Assembly: GCA_017609225.1 (NCBI GenBank)
Contig: JAFCEK010000051.1
Span: 1 to 6,186 of the forward strand
Source of the DNA: Candidatus Aenigmatarchaeota archaeon
GTDB lineage: Archaea; Aenigmatarchaeota; Aenigmatarchaeia; QMZP01
Direction of reading: 5' to 3'
DNA length: 6,186 nucleotides
Positions 1 to 5,588 of this stretch are shown here, one piece after another. The notes below the pieces were generated by a model. The model was not told where the DNA came from. It saw only the letters and a list, made by a program, of their open reading frames with translations, and searched no databases. The first letter of the stretch is position 1, and each line of letters opens with the position of its first letter. The translations under genes and the position numbers were made by a program.

Positions 1-1545
1 TATCCGCATAATTTCAAGGATGGTGAATGCAGCCAGGAACTTGACGGAAAAAAAGGAGACTGTTATTTTATCTGGATACTGGATGATAATGAATGCAGAA
101 AAATATGCAGCAGCGAAGGTTATGATTTTGGATATTGTGATTTCAGGGAGAACAAAGAGCCGTTTGGTTCCGGAAAGCCTCCTGCAGATGTGCTGCAGGA
201 TTTATGCACAAACAATGAAGGGAAAACCCTGAAAAGGGGATTTATTATTAAAAAAGAGGTATACTGCGGCTGTTACAACATGAAAGAAGAATGCGACCCG
301 GATGATCCGTCTGAAAACGAATGCTGCTCAAAAGACGGGAGGTATGTTTATACAAAAAACAAAAATGAAATTAAACCTTGCATGAAAGGAGGGGAAATAA
401 TAAATAATGGGGGAATTTGCATACTGCCTGAAGGCGAAAAAAAGCCAAAATGCATTAAAAGCTCGTTTGAGCCATGCTTTGTAAAATATGAGCATAGATA
501 CATAAATCTTAAAAGGCAATATAATGATGAGGAAGCAGTTAAGGAATGCAGAGAAACAGGGGAGCATGAATTCGAGGTATGCTCAAAAAATTTCTTTGAT
601 GAGGAAGATTGCACATGCGTAAATACAGGCAACACAAATACAGAAAGTGGTTCTGTCTATGTTCATCCTTCCACAAACATTAATGCAGGTGAATTGGAAG
701 GGGGGCTGTTGCAAAAATGCACCTATATCAGCGGAAGTGACAGGTGCGGGAGGTATGGCGATTTTTATTTGAAAAAACCTGATGGAACTTATGTTATGGG
801 AGTGTGTGCTCTTGAATGTGATGATATCACAGAGGCTGATGCCGAAAAAGAGGGTATTAGTTTATCTGATTTGAAGGATATAGATACTAAGGCGCTAAAA
901 AAATATTTCTGCCTTCCAAAACCTTCGCGATTTTCAAAAAGTGGCAGATGCTGCTACAAAAAAAAGGAGAAAAAAAGTAAATTCAGTGCCACCAAATTTA
1001 CATCATCGATTTTTCCTGATTTATTTAAACTATTGTTTGGAGGAAAACACAACTCAATATACATGGCAAGGCAGGCAGATTGCTATTCAGCCAATGGGAT
1101 AGTTTACCAGTTTGCTCCGGAGATGGAGTTTAAAAAGGACATAAAAAGAAGAATGGTTTTTGAAAAGAACTGCGAGGGTGATGTTAATGAAACCAATGTT
1201 GTTTTCTATGTGTTTGAGGATTCTTCCCTGACTGATGGCTCATTAAGCAGGTGCAACCATGAGATAGTTGGTGAATATTATATTACAATCAGCCCGGATG
1301 GAGGCACATACTATGCAGGAAATTATTATGAAGATGATGATGTGCATGATATAGAGATTGAGATTCCGGAAGGCGCTGTTGATAAGGAAACAGAAATAAT
1401 AATAAGGAAAATCAATTTAAGCAATTGCGATAGAGATAAAAGATTCAGATTGCTGGATTTAATGAATGCATTTGCAGTATGGGGTTCGGGAACTGAAAAC
1501 ATGAATTTTGTTTTTTTGGGCCTGAAATTTTTTGAAACAGAGTGA
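1..1545 (+). CDS. Cys-rich, probably secreted or surface protein with ZU5-like C-terminal segment (5' partial)
   Basis: The frame is open from the first base of the window to the TGA at 1543-1545, giving at least 514 residues without their true start. The GTG at 190 lies inside this frame and is not a credible start, because 63 Cys-rich codons precede it in phase. I count 30 Cys residues, including CC pairs (108-109, 317-318) and CxC pairs (89/91, 204/206). This pattern fits a disulfide-stabilised extracellular protein. Two stretches look like a diverged duplicate: C36-x9-C46 followed by C89-G-C91-Y-N, and C183-x10-C194 followed by C204-T-C206-V-N. Near the end, residues about 448-472 (IEIEIPEGAVDKETEIIIRK) resemble a ZU5-type segment (a hydrophobic strand, then IPxGA, then an acidic turn and a strand). 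No membrane anchor is visible in the part seen; a signal peptide would lie outside the window. The gene is A-rich in codon choice, unlike fen. It ends three bases short of the stop of the convergent gene A. A T9 tract at 1629-1637 could terminate it. The exact family is not recognised. Confidence 0.85.
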   Translation, partial: YPHNFKDGECSQELDGKKGDCYFIWILDDNECRKICSSEGYDFGYCDFRENKEPFGSGKPPADVLQDLCTNNEGKTLKRGFIIKKEVYCGCYNMKEECDPDDPSENECCSKDGRYVYTKNKNEIKPCMKGGEIINNGGICILPEGEKKPKCIKSSFEPCFVKYEHRYINLKRQYNDEEAVKECRETGEHEFEVCSKNFFDEEDCTCVNTGNTNTESGSVYVHPSTNINAGELEGGLLQKCTYISGSDRCGRYGDFYLKKPDGTYVMGVCALECDDITEADAEKEGISLSDLKDIDTKALKKYFCLPKPSRFSKSGRCCYKKKEKKSKFSATKFTSSIFPDLFKLLFGGKHNSIYMARQADCYSANGIVYQFAPEMEFKKDIKRRMVFEKNCEGDVNETNVVFYVFEDSSLTDGSLSRCNHEIVGEYYITISPDGGTYYAGNYYEDDDVHDIEIEIPEGAVDKETEIIIRKINLSNCDRDKRFRLLDLMNAFAVWGSGTENMNFVFLGLKFFETE

Positions 1546-1548
1546 TGA

Positions 1549-1860
1549 TTATTCAGATCCATTCTCGCCAATTTTCTCAAGAATCATTAAAGGAGTTACA
1601 GTTCTCCAAAGAACATCTCTTGCGGTTATTTTTTTTTGACTCATAGACTTCGGGTCCCCCTGAATCTCAGGCATAACTGCCACTACATGTTCTGAAGCAG
1701 TATAGTCTTTAATAAGTTCTCCAGTGTCTCTGTAACATCCTGAGGGTGCTGCCAAAGCTGCCAGTAAAGCGGCAGTAGATGCTGCCCGCTTTATATAATA
1801 ACCAAATCCCCTTTCTTCCGGTGGCGTTCTTCCTTCATTCATGCCTGTCTGGTATTTCAT
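1549..1860 (-). CDS. Small protein with export-like hydrophobic N-terminus (gene A)
   Basis: The product is 103 residues and its function is not recognised. A polar, charged N-region (about residues 1-25, with R18, K24 and R25) is followed by an Ala/Leu-rich stretch (about 26-39) ending in APSGC, with C42. This could be a membrane anchor, a Sec-type signal or a weak lipobox; P39 makes a standard lipobox doubtful. The rest is polar, with a final hydrophobic patch (VTPLMILEKI). The ATG at 1858-1860 is preferred over the GTG at 1867-1869. GTGAT five bases upstream fits the archaeal anti-Shine-Dalgarno (GGTGAT), and the same arrangement recurs before gene B. The upstream 100 bases are a near copy of gene B's control region, and both proteins begin MKY. 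The resemblance then fades: a short YIK..AxxTA-like stretch against FLK..xxTA in gene B may be a degenerate relic of a common signal, but A lacks the twin arginines. It converges on the Cys-rich gene with a 3-base gap. Confidence 0.6.
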   Translation of the reverse strand: MKYQTGMNEGRTPPEERGFGYYIKRAASTAALLAALAAPSGCYRDTGELIKDYTASEHVVAVMPEIQGDPKSMSQKKITARDVLWRTVTPLMILEKIGENGSE

Positions 1861-1962
1861 ATCAATCACTTTTAACCCACAAATCCCATTTTCTGTATAT
1901 TTATTGTTTTACCCCTTTATAAAGCTTTCGGTATATGTCACTTAAAGGTAGTGACATATTAT
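1852..1962 (-). repeat. Inverted repeat, left copy: promoter-leader cassette of gene A
   Basis: Read on the minus strand, this 111-base segment aligns end to end with 4745-4844 on the plus strand. By hand count 100 columns align with 92 identities, plus gaps of 2, 1 and 8 bases. All eight substitutions are transitions. The longest exact block is 24 bases (1888-1911 here). The repeat covers palindrome, TATA box, leader, ribosome-binding-like site and the first three codons, and similarity stops soon after. The 8-base gap lies between the leader and GTGATTG, where this copy carries extra bases rich in A. Confidence 0.93.
1916..1959 (-). promoter_or_regulatory. Gene A promoter with palindromic operator-like element
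   Basis: A perfect palindrome at 1933-1959 has arms ATATGTCACT and AGTGACATAT separated by 7 bases. Eight bases downstream, in gene A's direction, is a TATA-like CTTTATAAA (1924 to 1916). The expected transcript start, about 25 bases on, falls near 1894 and leaves a leader of about 30 bases before the ATG. Position next to the TATA/BRE region suits a dimeric transcription factor, either an activator helping TBP/TFB or a repressor blocking them. The factor itself is not in this window. Confidence 0.7.
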
Positions 1963-2001
1963 TCAATATTTCCTGAACCAATTCATTGTACATTTATACT
2001 A

Positions 2002-3327
2002 TTATTTATACTTCTCCTTTTTCTGTCCTGTTATGTAATCGGATTTTTCAGGGCTTATATATGTTCCCGAGAATGTTCCGTAATCTGTTATATCAACTTC
2101 CTCTGTTTCTTCCTTTTTCTTTTCCTCCGGGACTTCTGATTGCCATACAACCTCTACATTCTTTTCTGTTGCAGATTCTTCAACCTCCAAATTTGAGGGA
2201 TAGCTGAGGCTTGTAGAAAACTTCCAGAGAAGCTTTCCATCTGTTGTAACAGCATAGAGATTGCAGTCCCAGCAGCCGAAATATATAATGTTGTTATGGA
2301 TAGCAGGACTTGAACCCACAATGCCGTTTGTTTCAAACTTCCACAGCAGTTTGCCACTCAAACTCAAGGCATAGAAATTATTGTCCAGAGAACCAAAATA
2401 TACTGTGTCATTATGTATAAGCGGAATTGTATCTATCATGTTTTTTGTTGGAAACTTCCATAACAGCATACCTGTTTTTGTGTCAAGCGCGTAAAGATTC
2501 CCGTCCCTTGTTCCAAAATAAAAAACATTTTTATAAGCTGTGCCATGACGGCAGGGTTGCGGTTCTGGTGTCTTAAAGCTCCACAGCATCTTCCCTTCCA
2601 GATTCAATGCATAAAGATTCTTGTCAAAGGATGCTATGAAGATCATATTCTCATGGATAACAGGCGTGGCGCCTATACAACCCCCTGTTGAAAATCTCCA
2701 TTTCTCCTTTCCGTTCAGGGTTAAGGCATACAGGTTTTTGTCATCAGAACCAACATAAATAACATCATTGTAAACAACTGGAGAGGATGTTATGCGGTCA
2801 TTTGTTGTAAATTTCCATAATAGTGCGCCTTTTTCTGAAGACAGGGCATACAAATTTCCGTTTTTTGCGCCAAAATATACAACATTTTTGTGTATAAAAG
2901 GTGTTGATACAGAAATGGGTGAGTTTGCATTGAATTTCCATACAAGGCTTCCTGTTTCAGCATCCACCGCATAAAGATTGCCGTCATAAGAACCAAAGTA
3001 AACAATATTATTGTGCAACACAGCATCTGTGATGATTATATCATTCACGCTGAACCTCCATTTTTCCTCACCGGTTTCAGCATCCACAGCATAGAAGTTT
3101 TTATCACATGCGCCAAAATACACAGTATTGTTATGTACAGCAGGGGCTCCGTAAATGCTTCCGCCTGTCTTGATTGTCCATAGCTGCGGCCTTTTTGTTG
3201 TTTCTGTCATAAGCTGGAGAATTATATCCATTTGAAGTTCCCCAAACTGCTCCTTGTCTATATCTACACTAACACTTCCGCCGAATTCCCTTTTTTGTGT
3301 GTATCTCATGTATTCTGCCATAATCAT
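2002..3327 (-). CDS. PQQ-like eight-bladed beta-propeller protein, cytosolic
   Basis: The product is 441 residues with eight consecutive repeats of about 40 residues (about residues 49-371). Each follows the pattern xxAPAVHNNxVYFGSxDGNLYALDxxTGKLLWKF, the hallmark of PQQ/pyrrolo-quinoline-quinone-like (BamB-type) propellers. Eight W[KRS]F or equivalent blade ends are visible (W90, W130, W171, W210, W249, W290, W329, W368), so the ring appears complete. There is no signal peptide or membrane segment, so it probably acts inside the cell, unlike BamB or PQQ dehydrogenases. PQQ binding is not implied. Before the propeller is a 48-residue polar N-region. After it comes an acidic, Lys/Glu-rich linker and a tail (about 413-441) rich in Tyr and Gly, ending KKEKYK. 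The first ATG (3327) overlaps the fen stop as ATGA, so the two are probably co-transcribed and translationally coupled. A second ATG two codons in (3321) is an equally good start. Other options include a protein-interaction scaffold; substrate unknown. Confidence 0.9.
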   Translation of the reverse strand: MIMAEYMRYTQKREFGGSVSVDIDKEQFGELQMDIILQLMTETTKRPQLWTIKTGGSIYGAPAVHNNTVYFGACDKNFYAVDAETGEEKWRFSVNDIIITDAVLHNNIVYFGSYDGNLYAVDAETGSLVWKFNANSPISVSTPFIHKNVVYFGAKNGNLYALSSEKGALLWKFTTNDRITSSPVVYNDVIYVGSDDKNLYALTLNGKEKWRFSTGGCIGATPVIHENMIFIASFDKNLYALNLEGKMLWSFKTPEPQPCRHGTAYKNVFYFGTRDGNLYALDTKTGMLLWKFPTKNMIDTIPLIHNDTVYFGSLDNNFYALSLSGKLLWKFETNGIVGSSPAIHNNIIYFGCWDCNLYAVTTDGKLLWKFSTSLSYPSNLEVEESATEKNVEVVWQSEVPEEKKKEETEEVDITDYGTFSGTYISPEKSDYITGQKKEKYK

Positions 3328-4355
3328 CTCCCGAAAAACCTTCCCAGGTCTGACTGGGCATCATCCTTTTTTGCCTCTTCAAGCCTCTTTATCACAGCCT
3401 CCATCCTTTCAGAAGAGAAATCATGCTCCTCAACCATCATTTCCATGAGCCTGTCCGGGTCAAGCCTCTCCCTTGGTATCTCCATCTCCTGCACAGGCGG
3501 GTTTTTGAAGAAATCAAATATCTTTTCAGCAGGTGTGTCAAAATCCCAGTCCACAGAACCCAGAACAGCTTCCGGGTTTTTTTGCTCTTTCACTATTTTT
3601 AAAGCTGTTTTTGGGCCTATTCCCTTAATACCTCCGGGGTTATAGTCTGTACCCACAAGGATGCCAAGAACGATAAGCTGGTCATGACTTATTTCCAGTG
3701 CCTTCAAAACCCTGTCCAGCTCTATTATCTCCGGCTTTATCTCTATGTACTTCTCCTTTCTTGGTATTTTCCTCCTGCCTGTTATTGTAAGGTTTTTAAC
3801 AAGCCTTGGCGTTCCGAACAAAAGCGAGTCCCAGTCCTGGCTCCCGGCTGACCAAACCATACCCTTTCTGACAAAATAGGCTGCCTGAGCCTCCCCTTCT
3901 GAAGGAGCCACCACATTCGGAACTCCCATGCAGCTCAAAAGCCTCCTGCTCTCCTCAATCATGTCATCTGTCAGCTTTGATGCCTGCTGCGAGTATCTTC
4001 TTACAGCTTCCATATCCTTTCTTTTCACAGCCTCTTTCCATTTCTTTTCAGCCTCCTCTCTGACAGCCCTTCTCGCCTCTGATGTTTCTTTTTTGAATCC
4101 AGGCGGCTTGCCATCAAAAACATAAACAGGCTGTATGCCTGCCTCCATCATCCTGGCTGTCCTGTACAGCAGGCCGGACAAATGGGATGTTACCCTGCCC
4201 CTTGAATCCTTCAAGGGCTCTCCTGTAAACCTGTCCCTTATTATGGAAAGAAACTGGTATATGGTATTATACGCGTCAATAGCTATCTTCCTGCCCTTCA
4301 GTTCGGAAATCTCTGTTTCCTCTCCCTTTACAAGCTCTGTAAGATTTACACCCAT
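3324..4355 (-). CDS. fen: Flap endonuclease FEN-1
   Basis: This structure-specific nuclease removes 5' flaps during Okazaki-fragment maturation and long-patch base-excision repair. The product is 343 residues, full length for archaeal FEN-1. The N-terminal XPG domain begins MGVNLTELV and carries D27 and D81 (VFDGKPP). The internal XPG domain has E153/E155 (PSEGEAQ), D174/D176 (SQDWDSLLFG) and D237 (GTDYN). These are all seven metal-binding acids known for the family. The H3TH DNA-binding loop GGIKGIGPKTAL is at 241-252. The C-terminus is a PCNA-interacting PIP box, Q334-S-D-L-G-R-F-F. The start ATG at 4355 is set by the conserved N-terminus, since the Gly after Met is needed at the active site. 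No strong Shine-Dalgarno precedes it. The codons are richer in G+C than in genes A and B or the Cys-rich gene. The stop overlaps the next gene's ATG, and the gene is divergent from the EF-like gene. Confidence 0.98.
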   Translation of the reverse strand: MGVNLTELVKGEETEISELKGRKIAIDAYNTIYQFLSIIRDRFTGEPLKDSRGRVTSHLSGLLYRTARMMEAGIQPVYVFDGKPPGFKKETSEARRAVREEAEKKWKEAVKRKDMEAVRRYSQQASKLTDDMIEESRRLLSCMGVPNVVAPSEGEAQAAYFVRKGMVWSAGSQDWDSLLFGTPRLVKNLTITGRRKIPRKEKYIEIKPEIIELDRVLKALEISHDQLIVLGILVGTDYNPGGIKGIGPKTALKIVKEQKNPEAVLGSVDWDFDTPAEKIFDFFKNPPVQEMEIPRERLDPDRLMEMMVEEHDFSSERMEAVIKRLEEAKKDDAQSDLGRFFGR

Positions 4356-4407
4356 GCATTTATTTTAAAAGAATGGATTTTAATTATTTCATGGCTTCCA
4401 GCACATA

Positions 4408-4419
4408 GATTTTTAAATC
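4408..4419. promoter_or_regulatory. Possible shared TATA element between fen and the EF-like gene
   Basis: GATTTTTAAATC is almost symmetric and sits in the 106-base divergent gap. Read to the right, a start about 25 bases on (near 4440) gives a short leader holding the ribosome-binding site AGGAGGTG (4445-4452) and the ATG at 4462. Read to the left, a start near 4388 leaves about 30 bases before the fen ATG. The rightward promoter fits well. The leftward use is a guess, because other A/T runs lie closer to fen. Confidence 0.4.
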
Positions 4420-4461
4420 AAAAACCCAAATTACTTAACAGCTTAGGAGGTGTTTTATATT

Positions 4462-4719
4462 ATGCCTGAAAAGGAGCTGATTGGGGAGGTCACGCATTTT
4501 TTCAACAACATAAGCGTTGCAGTGATAAAACTGTCAAAGCCCCTAAAAGCCGGTGAAAAAATCCTTATTGAGGGGGCAACCACAAACCTGGAGCAGGAGG
4601 CAAAATCCATGCAGATAGAGCATAATGAGGTTTCAGAGGCAAAGGCAGGCGATTCAATAGGCCTCAAGGTTGAAGACAGGGTCAGGGAAGGAGACAAGGT
4701 ATACAGGGTTACAGTATAG
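4462..4719 (+). CDS. Small translation-elongation-factor-like protein (EF-Tu domain 2-like barrel)
   Basis: The product is 85 residues. It resembles the free-standing EF-Tu domain-2-like beta-barrel proteins common in archaea, which also resemble the C-terminal domain of U32 peptidases. Family-typical features are the opening IGEVTHFF, the strand SVAVIKL, LKAGEKILIEGATTN (about 29-42), SMQIEHNEV (about 49-57), AKAGDSIGLKV (about 60-70) and the end VREGDKVYRV. There is no GTPase domain, so it cannot act as an elongation factor itself; a role in binding tRNA, RNA or a ribosomal factor is inferred. The start is the ATG at 4462, not the in-frame GTG at 4450, because that GTG is part of an excellent Shine-Dalgarno (AGGAGGTG, 4445-4452) with a 9-base spacing. 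It is divergent from fen and followed after 25 bases by the control repeat of gene B. Confidence 0.9.
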   Translation: MPEKELIGEVTHFFNNISVAVIKLSKPLKAGEKILIEGATTNLEQEAKSMQIEHNEVSEAKAGDSIGLKVEDRVREGDKVYRVTV

Positions 4720-4744
4720 GTAAAAGCGGTTAATGCAAGGAATT

Positions 4745-4844
4745 ATAATATGTCACTATTTTTAAGTGATATATATCGAATTTTATAAGGGATAAAACAA
4801 TAAATATACAGAAAATAGGATTTGTGGTGATTGGTATGAAATAC
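4745..4844 (+). repeat. Inverted repeat, right copy: promoter-leader cassette of gene B
   Basis: This is the partner of the repeat at 1852-1962. It has the same order of elements: palindrome (4748-4774), TATA box (4781-4788), an exactly shared 24-base leader (4793-4816), GGATTTGTG, GTGATTG, then ATG AAA TAC (4836-4844). The eight differences from the left copy are all C/T or A/G; in seven of them this copy has the A or T. It lacks the 8-base insertion before GTGATTG. Confidence 0.93.
4748..4788 (+). promoter_or_regulatory. Gene B promoter with palindromic operator-like element
   Basis: The palindrome has arms ATATGTCACT (4748-4757) and AGTGATATAT (4765-4774), again with a 7-base spacer; one position in the right arm breaks perfect symmetry. 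Six bases later comes the TATA box TTTTATAA (4781-4788). The expected start near 4810 gives a leader of about 25 bases. The ribosome-binding-like GGTGAT (4826-4831) is four bases before the ATG. Geometry matches gene A's promoter, so one regulator probably serves both. Confidence 0.7.
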
Positions 4845-5267
4845 GGAATTAGCGGAATGAGCAGAAGAAATTTTTTAAAGGCACTAATACCTACAGCTTT
4901 ATCAGCAGCAGCTATAGTTAAGGGTGTTTATGAATCTGGAAATCCAACAGAAATGGAAATAGGATATGAACAAGGGAAATTAAGGTATACTGTAAAAGAT
5001 GGTGATGGGATTGAAGGTATTGATATTAACCAGCCAGGCAGGGATCCTGTAAAACTGTTTCCAGACGGACCTGATATGTCAGGGGATTCTGGAATTAAGT
5101 CAAGCAGATGCCTGTCTTCACCTGATTGTGATTTAGTAAATGGTGAAGTTGCTTTTAATAAAACACCTCCTTCTGGAACAGAAATTGTAGTTAAGGATAA
5201 AACCGGAGAAATAACAAGAAGGGAAATATATAAAAGTTTTTTTGAACATCTTAAAAGTGTTTTTTAA
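4836..5267 (+). CDS. Small Tat-exported protein with beta-rich, Ig-like-looking domain (gene B)
   Basis: The product is 143 residues. Residues 9-16 (SRRNFLKA) match the twin-arginine consensus (S/T)RRxFLK exactly and are followed by a hydrophobic stretch (about 17-28, Ala-rich). The protein is therefore probably exported folded by the Tat pathway, or anchored by an uncleaved signal; no clear cleavage site is seen. The mature part alternates short hydrophobic strands with Gly/Asp turns (LRYTVKDGDGIEGIDI near 49-64, GTEIVVKDKTGEI near 114-126). It contains two close Cys residues (C92, C98) and looks like a small beta-sandwich. The family is not recognised. The start at ATG 4836 is chosen over the GTGs at 4824 and 4827. 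GGTGAT lies four bases upstream, and the conserved repeat runs through this ATG as in gene A. T-runs at 5237-5243 and 5260-5265 may help termination. The codons are AT-rich. Its 3' end overlaps an antisense Cys-module remnant by 17 bases. Confidence 0.8.
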   Translation: MKYGISGMSRRNFLKALIPTALSAAAIVKGVYESGNPTEMEIGYEQGKLRYTVKDGDGIEGIDINQPGRDPVKLFPDGPDMSGDSGIKSSRCLSSPDCDLVNGEVAFNKTPPSGTEIVVKDKTGEITRREIYKSFFEHLKSVF

Positions 5268-5415
5268 TTACAACCCACCATCTGACAGTGCCTAAAAAGC
5301 CGTCTATGCATCTTAAGCTGCATTTCCCTCCGCAGTCTATTCCTTCTTCCCCTTCATCTTTCGCACCATTGTAACAGCTGGAGCAATTATAATATTTAGC
5401 CAGTATAAAACGAAA
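5251..5415 (-). pseudogene. Remnant of a Cys-rich 'IDCGG' surface-protein module
   Basis: Between two in-frame stops on the minus strand lie 54 sense codons with no ATG, GTG or TTG start. They contain NCSSCYNGAKD, then EGEEGIDCGGKC, then SLRC. This C-x2-C-x-N-G-x-K-D-x-x-E-x-GIDCGG-x-C pattern is typical of short Cys modules near the ends of extracellular proteins in archaea and some bacteria. Such a match is unlikely by chance in non-coding DNA. The sequence upstream (5416-5470) is extremely AT-rich and offers no continuation in any frame, so this is best read as the broken 3' end of a lost gene. It ends 17 bases inside gene B's antisense strand. A CTG- or ATA-initiated micropeptide is the less likely alternative. 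Confidence 0.6.
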
Positions 5416-5588
5416 TTAATATTTATTTTATCATATATTATACAATATATATTATGAATTAAATAATTAAAACCCGGAAATAAAAATCCTTGGCTGAAAC
5501 CCACTAATATACGCCAAAATACAATATCTAAATAGGAAAAACAGAGGGGAATGCTATTGCAGAGCCTGCTTTGGTTGTGATACTGAAG
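5416..5588. other. AT-rich intergenic tract and probable promoter of the small membrane protein
   Basis: Together with the remnant before it, this fills the long gap after gene B. Positions 5416-5470 are nearly all A/T with runs of alternating TA (ATATATTATACAATATATAT type). No ORF, repeat copy or RNA gene was seen. TATA-like stretches TAATATA (about 5506-5512) and CTAAATA (about 5528-5534) could serve the downstream gene. A GAGGGG at 5544-5549 resembles a ribosome-binding site but leads only to a 9-codon ORF starting at 5551. Confidence 0.4.

Noticed and set aside
190..1545. GTG at 190 as the start of the Cys-rich gene.
   Set aside because: The same frame is open and Cys-rich back to base 1, so the gene enters from outside the window.
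2306..2317. On the minus strand, GGGTTCAAGTCC looks like a tRNA T-arm.
   Set aside because: It encodes GSSP inside the eighth propeller blade; no acceptor, D-arm or anticodon arm can be assembled around it.
2200..3180. Regular repeats of about 117-120 bases, considered as a tandem DNA repeat or array.
   Set aside because: They are the coding echo of propeller blades; period and divergence follow the protein repeat, with no conserved spacer-repeat structure.
3232..3645. Plus-strand ORF of 137 codons across the propeller/fen junction.
   Set aside because: It is a shadow of fen and the propeller gene, both of which have complete family signatures on the other strand.
4824..5267. GTG at 4824 as the start of gene B.
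   Set aside because: It overlaps the ribosome-binding-like GGTGAT; the ATG at 4836 is correctly spaced and lies at the equivalent place in gene A.
5416..5470. AT-rich tract as a replication origin.
   Set aside because: There are no origin-recognition-box repeats and no nearby orc1/cdc6; simple AT-rich promoter or decayed DNA explains it.
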